Shown: in pieces, positions 31,089 through 37,573 of the stretch
Position numbering within the stretch: the stretch's first letter is position 1
How the letters are laid out: every line of letters starts with the position of its first letter
Assembly: GCA_903847315.1 (NCBI GenBank)
Contig: CAINDG010000020.1
Span: 1-37,573, forward strand
Origin: an uncultured Planctomycetota bacterium
Lineage (GTDB): Bacteria > Planctomycetota > Phycisphaerae > Sedimentisphaerales > UBA12454
Reading direction: 5' to 3'
Length of the DNA: 37,573 nt
The notes under the pieces: model-generated
Seen by the model: only the letters and a program-made list of their open reading frames with translations
Database searches by the model: none
What the model was told of the DNA's origin: nothing
Translations under genes and position numbers: made by a program

Positions 31089-32729
31089 TCAGGCTTTTTT
31101 ACTTCGGACAGCCTCTTTAATTCGTTGGATATGTCCGCGGCCGAGAGCCTTGACTTCGCAGCCAAGCTCGAAATACCGTTTAATATTGTCATCGCTGAGA
31201 ATACCAAAGCAGTCAACCACCGCCAGCGGTCCGCCGGCCCATTTAACAATATCATCAGGATTTAGTTTCAGATATGGCTCGTGCGGCACAGCCAGAATGA
31301 CCACTTCTGCCCCTTTAATCGCTTTCGGCAGGTCGCTTTGAACACGGATATCCTTCAAATTTGCCTGGTTGCGGAAGAATCTCGCCCAGGAGTGCCCCGG
31401 AGACGGGTATGTATCCTGCTGTTCCAGTTCATACCAGTGTTCCAGATATGGATCGTGCACGGACAATTCCGCGCCCATTTCGGTTAATTTTCTTACAACG
31501 ATTTCTGAACCGCTGTATCTCGTATCAGCCACATCCTGCCGGTAGCTTGCTCCGCAGAGCAGAACCTTTGCGCCGGCGATATATCGGCCCATATTTCGCA
31601 GAGCGTCCCGTGTCAGAGTCGCGACGTGCAGTCCTCTTGTGTCGTTAATATCAATGGCCATCGTCGAGAGTTTGAAGATATCATCATCGAATCCGAGAAT
31701 GTGTTTGTATGCCCAGAAGCCCAGACCGCCATCCTTTGGCAGACAGTATCCGCCGATGCCGGGGCCGGGGAATATCATATTATTATGCGTAGGACGCATT
31801 TTGATTGCTTTAATAACCTTAATCAGGTCAACGCCGTTGCGTTCGGAAAAGAGCGACCATTCATTTAGAAACGCAAGGATAGTTGCGCGGTAAGAGTTTT
31901 CGACTATCTTGGTGGTTTCAGACTCAATCGGCCTGTCCATTACAGTCAGCGGAAAATCTTTCGTGTTGAGAACTTCGTGCAGAAATTTCTCCACTCGTTT
32001 GCGAGCCTCGGCATTGCAGCCGGAACAGACTCGCCAGAAGTCTCGTATTGAGGCAACGTATTGCTTGCCGGGCATAACGCGTTCAAAACTGTGAGCCAGC
32101 AGCGGCTCGGTTTTGATGCCTCTTGCCGCAAAGGCCTTTTTCATTATCGGCCAGGCTACGAATTCTGTCGTGCCGGGCGCTACGGTTGTTTCAATCAGTG
32201 TCAGACAGGTGGGAGGAATTTTCTGGGCGATAGTTTTCATAGTGGCCTCAAGCGCCACCATATCGGTTGAACCTGTCCGGAGCTGGCCTAAGTCTTTCTT
32301 TTGATAATCGCACTGAACATCTATTACAACGCAGTCAGCCAGTTCGAGACAATCGCTGTTGTATGTGCCGATGAGGGTTTTTTTCTCGAGCACGCAGCGG
32401 GAAATCATCGGGTCAACTTCCGGGTCCTCTGCCTTGACAGGCGATTGTCCCTTGTCGAGCATTGGAATCTTCCAATAGCTGCGTGGACTTGGCCGCTGGC
32501 AGCCGATTACGAATTTGGATGGTTTTCCTGTTTTTTTATCGACAGTATCGGCTACAATTGCCGCCATTACCGCACCGACAAATCCCACTCCCATAACTAC
32601 GACGATTTCCTTGCCCTCTTTGCGGGCAGCCTCTGCAAGTTTGCGGACGCGCTGCAGTTCCGCTGCGTAGTCGCCGGCCTGTGGAATTGCGAATTTTTCT
32701 CCTGCTGGATTTACGGAATACTCTGTCAT
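31089..32729 (-). CDS. UDP-glucose/GDP-mannose dehydrogenase family protein (nucleotide-sugar dehydrogenase)
   Basis: This 546-residue protein is longer than common UGDs because of an N-terminal extension of about 40 residues and internal loops. It oxidises the C6 hydroxyl of a nucleotide sugar to a uronic acid in two NAD-linked steps, feeding surface polysaccharide synthesis. The NAD loop is VVVMGVGFVGAVMA (GxGxxG at 47-52). The middle domain has IESETTKIVENSYRAT. The active-site loop is GPGIGGYCLPKDGG with nucleophile C329. The C-terminal domain has LLCGASYRQDVADTRYSGS. The substrate sugar is unknown. A broken flavodoxin-type gene follows 2 nt downstream. Confidence 0.92.
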   Translation of the reverse strand: MTEYSVNPAGEKFAIPQAGDYAAELQRVRKLAEAARKEGKEIVVVMGVGFVGAVMAAIVADTVDKKTGKPSKFVIGCQRPSPRSYWKIPMLDKGQSPVKAEDPEVDPMISRCVLEKKTLIGTYNSDCLELADCVVIDVQCDYQKKDLGQLRTGSTDMVALEATMKTIAQKIPPTCLTLIETTVAPGTTEFVAWPIMKKAFAARGIKTEPLLAHSFERVMPGKQYVASIRDFWRVCSGCNAEARKRVEKFLHEVLNTKDFPLTVMDRPIESETTKIVENSYRATILAFLNEWSLFSERNGVDLIKVIKAIKMRPTHNNMIFPGPGIGGYCLPKDGGLGFWAYKHILGFDDDIFKLSTMAIDINDTRGLHVATLTRDALRNMGRYIAGAKVLLCGASYRQDVADTRYSGSEIVVRKLTEMGAELSVHDPYLEHWYELEQQDTYPSPGHSWARFFRNQANLKDIRVQSDLPKAIKGAEVVILAVPHEPYLKLNPDDIVKWAGGPLAVVDCFGILSDDNIKRYFELGCEVKALGRGHIQRIKEAVRSKKA

Positions 32730-32799
32730 TGTTTGTATCTCCTTATTAATAAAAAAAATAAAATCTCAAATATTTAAGTCAAAACATTCACATCATGTT

Positions 32800-33438
32800 T
32801 TAATTGTCTGCCGCCGCTGTATTAATATCGACCGGCTTTGCGAGCATTATGACCTCGGAAACAAACTCAGGGCCGAATCCGAAATTGCAGAATTTCCATT
32901 CATCCTCCGGCTTGTAGAAAGTAAACTTCCAGACCACGCCGGCGGATTGATGTTTGCTTATAAAGTAAACGCCGATTTCAGACTTATTAAACCGCAGCAC
33001 CCCAACATATTCAAAACCATCGACAAGCTGTTTCCCAATCGACGGCAGCACATTGTTAAGCATCGCGTTGAGATTTGTGAGAAAAACTTTTTTCTCGTCG
33101 GGATTCTGAACGGATTTAACGTAATAATTATAGCTGCGTACTAAATCGAAAGCTTCGCTAAATTTACTATCCTGTATCAGGTCGCCTGCTCTTTTTGACA
33201 ATTGCACGCAGTCTTTAATAGTTTTCAGGGATGGTTTTTTAATCGGCACAGGGGCAGGGACATTGGGTTCGTTTGGCTCATTAGGTTCATTAGGATCATT
33301 GGGCAAATTAACCTTTTTCGGCTCGTTGAGTTCACCGGCCTTATTGATTACATTTGGTTTATTAGACTTATTAGGTTCGCTTTGTGCTGCCAATGCCAGG
33401 CACGACATAATCAATACCAGATATATGACACGTTTCAT
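32800..33438 (-). CDS. Secreted protein with Asn-Glu-Pro repeat linker, function unknown
   Basis: This 212-residue precursor has a signal peptide (MKRVIYLVLIMSCLALAAQS). A low-complexity linker rich in Asn, Glu, Pro and Lys follows (about residues 21-65), with short repeats such as PNDPNEPNEPNEPNVP. A small folded domain comes next with helices (IKDCVQLSKRAGDLI...FSEAFDLVRSYNYYV) and a beta region (VGVLRFNKSEIGVYFIS, VVWKFTFYKPEDEWKFCNFGFG). The folded part is unfamiliar; its last third resembles proteins that carry a hydrophobic pocket, but I cannot name a family. It lies 70 nt upstream of the dehydrogenase gene on the same strand. AAGGAGAT precedes the ATG. Confidence 0.85.
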   Translation of the reverse strand: MKRVIYLVLIMSCLALAAQSEPNKSNKPNVINKAGELNEPKKVNLPNDPNEPNEPNEPNVPAPVPIKKPSLKTIKDCVQLSKRAGDLIQDSKFSEAFDLVRSYNYYVKSVQNPDEKKVFLTNLNAMLNNVLPSIGKQLVDGFEYVGVLRFNKSEIGVYFISKHQSAGVVWKFTFYKPEDEWKFCNFGFGPEFVSEVIMLAKPVDINTAAADN

Positions 33439-33580
33439 CAGAATCTCCTTGTTGCTGCCTTTATGTGTTCTGCCATTGCAAGAACCGATGTCGCTATGGC
33501 AATGACAAATGGAATATAAGCAATCTTAATTCGCATAGCATAAGTATATGCCGTGCGTCAGGTTATGTCAAGTTAATTTG

Positions 33581-33605
33581 CGCAAGACAAAGGCGCCAAG
33601 AACGC
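33581..33605. repeat. Weak copy of the CAAGACAAAGGCGCCAAGAACGC repeat type
   Basis: This 25-base stretch resembles the complement of the repeat found at 8769-9035 (AAGGCACCAAGACAC). It is degenerate and lies in the gap upstream of the Asn-Glu-Pro protein gene. Confidence 0.35.
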
Positions 33606-33650
33606 AAAATATGGATTTTAAAGGTAGTTAGTCTGTTTTTTTTTAAAACA

Positions 33651-33680
33651 GGAACCGCAGCAAATTGTTGCCGCGGTTCC
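33651..33680 (-). terminator. Terminator of the outer-membrane barrel gene
   Basis: GGAACCGCAGCAA pairs with its near-complement ending GCGGTTCC (one mismatch). On the minus strand the stem is followed by TGTTTT. A second small inverted repeat, CTGTTTT / AAAACAG, lies directly beyond it at about 33632-33650. Confidence 0.65.
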
Positions 33681-33716
33681 CGACAGAAGTCAAACGCTGC
33701 TAATGTGAAAAAACTT

Positions 33717-34571
33717 TTAGTTTAACTTAATCAGTATTCCAGTGCCTACAGCCCAGCCGTCGCCGGTAAAGGAGTATTCTACTGTAGCCGAGGTGTTTTT
33801 GGAAATATCGAATTGTGCGCCGAGAAAACCGCCGAAATGACTTGCTTCGAGATTCGCATGCCCTTTATCACGCCATGTCCCGCTGTCGCCTTCCCCATAG
33901 TCCCAGCTTCCTTTTTCTGTATAATCGTAATCTCCGGCCAGATAATAGTAAAACGGTCCGCCGTAAAGTTTCCAGCCGCCCATATCAACTGTCGGCCCTA
34001 TTGAAAGCAGCAGGTCCCATGTTTTTAAATCAACCGTATCTTTCCATACATCACCAGCATCAGAACCTTTCCCGCCCCACTGGGTATCCAGCCAATTCAT
34101 CTGTAGTGCGGTGCCCCAGGAAACTTTTTCCCCTTTGTAGAATGTAAACTTTGTGCCCCATCCGAAGCAAATATCGTTATCGAAGTTCATGCCCCATTTG
34201 GAAATATCACCGTCATCTTCGACTTCTTTGGCGTTGGCCTTTACATCCGCAAGACCCAGCTGAAAATACAATTCCCACCAGTCTCTTACGCCGTAGTTGA
34301 TGTTCCAGTAGTGTCGATTGACATTGACACTTCTAAGCTTTAATTCAGAGCTCCAGTGATAAGTATCGGTTAGCATCCCATCATCATCCCAATCCAACTC
34401 CCGCCATTTCACTGTAGCTCTGTCTAATCCTTGGCTGGAATAGGAATAATTATATCCTGTACCCCACTGACCCTTCTTGAGTCCTGCAGTCGGAGGCCCC
34501 AGAAAGCCGGCTGCAAATACGCTTGTGCATAGAGATGCCAAAATCAATCCTGCGATAACTTTCTTATACAT
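33717..34571 (-). CDS. Outer-membrane beta-barrel protein, function unknown
   Basis: This 284-residue precursor has a signal peptide (MYKKVIAGLILASLCTSVFA). It is then rich in alternating aromatic and polar strands: GQWGTGYNYSYSSQ, NVNRHYWNINYGVRDWWELYFQLGLADV, DLLLSIGPTVDMGGWKLYGGPFYYYLAG, LGAQFDISKNTSATVEYSF and the final GWAVGTGILIKL. This is the pattern of a small outer-membrane barrel with about ten strands. No closer family is apparent. AAGGAGAT lies upstream of the ATG. It stands alone between gaps of more than 230 nt, with a terminator behind it. Confidence 0.82.
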   Translation of the reverse strand: MYKKVIAGLILASLCTSVFAAGFLGPPTAGLKKGQWGTGYNYSYSSQGLDRATVKWRELDWDDDGMLTDTYHWSSELKLRSVNVNRHYWNINYGVRDWWELYFQLGLADVKANAKEVEDDGDISKWGMNFDNDICFGWGTKFTFYKGEKVSWGTALQMNWLDTQWGGKGSDAGDVWKDTVDLKTWDLLLSIGPTVDMGGWKLYGGPFYYYLAGDYDYTEKGSWDYGEGDSGTWRDKGHANLEASHFGGFLGAQFDISKNTSATVEYSFTGDGWAVGTGILIKLN

Positions 34572-34750
34572 AACATATCTCCTTCAAAAATATTGTTATG
34601 GACATTTTCTCAAAGCGGCCGATTTTAAGCTATTAAGCTAATTTGTATGAATTTTGGTGTCAATCAAAATTTTAAATTATGTGGAATATGGTGGTATTAT
34701 ATTTTTAAAGCAAATCTCTCGACAATTTAAAGTTAAATATAACTGATTTG

Positions 34751-34784
34751 TCCGCCTGCGGTTACCCACCGCAGGCAAGGCGGA
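34751..34784. repeat. Palindromic TCCGCCTGCGG / CCGCAGGCAAGGCGGA element
   Basis: The left arm TCCGCCTGCGG pairs with CCGCAGG and then GGCGGA, with five unpaired bases inside the right arm. It is a compact hairpin without a T-run on either strand, so it looks like a dispersed palindrome rather than a terminator. It lies between the barrel gene and the small hydrophobic protein gene. Confidence 0.5.
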
Positions 34785-34808
34785 TTTTGGTAGAGGGCAA
34801 AATTGAAT

Positions 34809-35084
34809 TTAAAATACTAAATGCTTAATCAACAGAATCGGCAGGGCGAGAAAAACAAACAGTATCAGCATAATCGGCAGTACTATCGGCAGGGCGATTA
34901 ATCCCAGAAGTACCAGCAGCATACAAACAGCGATCCCGACAGGAAGTAAAGCCAGCATAACTATCGGCAGGAAAATCAGGGAAACCATTACTCTTAGTAT
35001 GCAGAAAGTGATTTTAAAAAGCACTGCCGCAAACAGAAATACCATCATTATTCCGACAAACAACATTAGCATTATTGTTCCCAT
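34809..35084 (-). CDS. Small, very hydrophobic membrane protein
   Basis: This protein has 91 residues from the ATG at 35084. GAGGGA sits at proper distance before it; an in-frame TTG at 35099 would overlap that site. The chain is nearly all Leu, Ile, Val, Met and Phe with few charges and can form three or four helices (MLMLFVGIMMVFLFAAVLF, LLPVGIAVCMLLVLLGLIAL, LPIMLILFVFLALPILLI). No motif points to a function. It could be an accessory membrane subunit. The gene lies alone. Confidence 0.65.
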   Translation of the reverse strand: MGTIMLMLFVGIMMVFLFAAVLFKITFCILRVMVSLIFLPIVMLALLPVGIAVCMLLVLLGLIALPIVLPIMLILFVFLALPILLIKHLVF

Positions 35085-35163
35085 ATATTTATCCCTCAAA
35101 TTGTTTACTTAATATACCCTATCTTTTATATCAATGTCAAACAAAATTGCGTAGGGGGGTTGG

Positions 35164-35514
35164 TTAGTTTAAGTCTTTCATAACACACCTGCAAAAACCG
35201 TGATGAATCGCGCAAATTCCGCCGAATGTACAGAACAGACCCCAAAACAGCGGCCGTCCGAAGATATGTGCCGCTGTCGGCTGCGAAGAAGGCAGAAGAT
35301 AGATTCCCCACGTAATAAGAACACAGCCGATAACCACACAGATATGCCCGAAGACAAGGGTTGCAGCTCGGCCGGGTTTGTAACTTAAATAAACTAATGA
35401 TGCCCCGATTGCACCCGGAATAAAGCCTCCTAACCTCTTATGGATGACAAGCCAAAGGCACAGGATTATTAAAGCCATACCGAGAATTGCAGGGATGATA
35501 CGTTTAGGTTTCAT
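35164..35514 (-). CDS. Small membrane protein with three to four helices, function unknown
   Basis: This protein has 116 residues from the ATG at 35514, chosen because AAAGGA lies 6 nt upstream; an in-frame ATG at 35529 would overlap that site. Hydrophobic segments are at about residues 6-25, 30-45, 52-75 and 85-105. Cysteines and histidines cluster at the C-terminus (CAIHHGFCRCVMKD), which could bind a metal. I do not recognise a family. It lies about 80 nt upstream of the hydrophobic-protein gene on the same strand. Confidence 0.7.
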   Translation of the reverse strand: MKPKRIIPAILGMALIILCLWLVIHKRLGGFIPGAIGASLVYLSYKPGRAATLVFGHICVVIGCVLITWGIYLLPSSQPTAAHIFGRPLFWGLFCTFGGICAIHHGFCRCVMKDLN

Positions 35515-35680
35515 TGTGAATCCTTTCATCTATCTATTATTTTATTCCATTATAACTGAAAATTAAGAGATGAAAACTCAAATTTCTTCGCTTTGCCAGG
35601 GCGATGACGTATGTTTAGCAGGGAATTTTTCGCAAGTACGAGGCGTTCATTTGTCGCTGGCCTGTTTGTAATTACTTAAA

Positions 35681-35740
35681 AATCAGTGTAAATCTTGTGT
35701 AAATCCGTGTCTATATAGGTCAGTGTTAGTCTGTGTCTAT
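35681..35740. repeat. Degenerate GTGTAAATCCGTGTCTAT repeat
   Basis: Several imperfect units (AATCAGTGTAAAT, TTGTGTAAATCCGTGT, GTCAGTGTTAGTCTGTGT) lie head to tail. It resembles the complement of the repeat at 6393-6436. It occupies the gap just beyond the 5S terminator. Confidence 0.5.
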
Positions 35741-35780
35741 AAAAAAGGAGAGCCTCTGTTGCTTAACGCAACAGAGGCTC
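35741..35780 (-). terminator. Terminator of the rRNA operon
   Basis: On the minus strand a perfect 13-bp stem, GAGCCTCTGTTGC / GCAACAGAGGCTC, with a 5-nt loop is followed by TCCTTTTTT. It lies directly after 5S rRNA. Confidence 0.93.
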
Positions 35781-35784
35781 ATAA

Positions 35785-35893
35785 TCCTGGCGATGACCTA
35801 CTCTCGCCGTTAAGACTACCATCGGCCTGACGGGCTTAGCTTCTGAGTTCGGAATGGGATCAGGCGTTTCCCCGCCAGTATAGTCACCAGGAA
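35785..35893 (-). rRNA. 5S ribosomal RNA
   Basis: Read on the minus strand it begins TCCTGGTGACTATACTGGC and contains the conserved CCCATTCCGAACTCAGAAG, then ends GTAGGTCATCGCCAGG. The terminal pairing CCTGG / CCAGG is visible. The length of about 109 nt is usual. It follows the 23S gene on the same strand, as in a standard rRNA operon. Confidence 0.93.
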
Positions 35894-35900
35894 GTTTGAC

Positions 35901-35927
35901 TAATCTGAAATCTTAAATTTCAGATTA
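35901..35927. repeat. Inverted repeat in the 23S-5S spacer
   Basis: TAATCTGAAAT and ATTTCAGATTA form a perfect 11-bp stem with loop CTTAA. It lies between the end of 23S and the start of 5S and may be an RNase processing stem. No T-run follows. Confidence 0.55.
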
Positions 35928-35989
35928 TTAATATCATATAGCGTAGACGGTCAATAAATAGGGCATTATGTAAAAAACCATTGTCAATC

Positions 35990-37573
<1,584 letters not shown>

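Noticed and set aside
31016-31255. 79-codon minus-strand frame across the dehydrogenase 3' end
   Set aside because: It overlaps the dehydrogenase in another frame and shows no protein-like pattern; the flavodoxin-like remnant uses a different frame.

Overview
The window is a stretch of bacterial chromosome with moderate GC content. It most likely comes from a planctomycete of the Phycisphaerae/Sedimentisphaerales type, although no 16S rRNA is visible to confirm this. The inference rests on a fused AroD-AroE protein, a DUF1646 transporter, an alginate-export-type porin, an HNH-AP2 protein, a secreted transglutaminase carrying an NPCBM domain, a FusA2-type EF-G-like protein, tRNA genes without an encoded CCA, and several families of degenerate intergenic repeats. 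Gram-negative-type envelope genes (two beta-barrel proteins, several signal peptides) fit this.

Layout. Positions 1-2.5 kb (minus strand) hold a TRAP/TAXI-type binding protein cut by the window edge, ribulose-phosphate 3-epimerase and a DUF1646 membrane transporter. At 2.76-3.67 kb (plus) lies an unrecognised pair of small membrane proteins. At 3.8-6.2 kb (minus) are the glycolytic genes pgk and gapA, separated by an 80-bp palindromic repeat. At 6.5-8.6 kb (minus) is an AT-rich three-gene islet: an HNH nuclease, a small zinc-ribbon protein and a PD-(D/E)XK-like nuclease. It is bordered on both sides by copies of a degenerate repeat ending in TGCCTTTGTGGCTAC. It is followed by an HNH-AP2 protein, a DUF3795 protein and an amidohydrolase.

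At 11.3-15.1 kb is an uptake module: a symporter small accessory protein, a sodium:solute symporter with a long extramembrane insertion, and an outer-membrane porin, closed by a strong terminator. At 15.2-19.8 kb follows an operon in which a phenylacetate-CoA-ligase-like enzyme plus ACT-domain protein module occurs twice in tandem, ending with an ATP-grasp protein. The close order suggests, but does not prove, that an organic acid is imported and then activated to its CoA thioester. Two tRNA genes (anticodons CAT and CTG) and a terminator follow, then an MgtA-type P-type ATPase and an EF-G-like GTPase.

At 24.9-27.1 kb (minus) a stand-alone LeuA regulatory domain is co-directional with the AroD-AroE fusion. 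This is divergent from ribF and an NrnA-like DHH phosphoesterase. At 29.2-35.5 kb (minus) lie a transglutaminase-like secreted protein, a short broken flavodoxin-type gene, a nucleotide-sugar dehydrogenase, a secreted protein with an Asn-Glu-Pro linker, an outer-membrane beta-barrel protein and two small membrane proteins. The right end holds 5S rRNA and the 3' part of 23S rRNA on the minus strand.

The best candidates for something undescribed are the three-gene nuclease islet, the duplicated ligase-ACT operon, and the free-standing LeuA regulatory domain beside aroDE. No CRISPR array, prophage or complete insertion sequence is visible.
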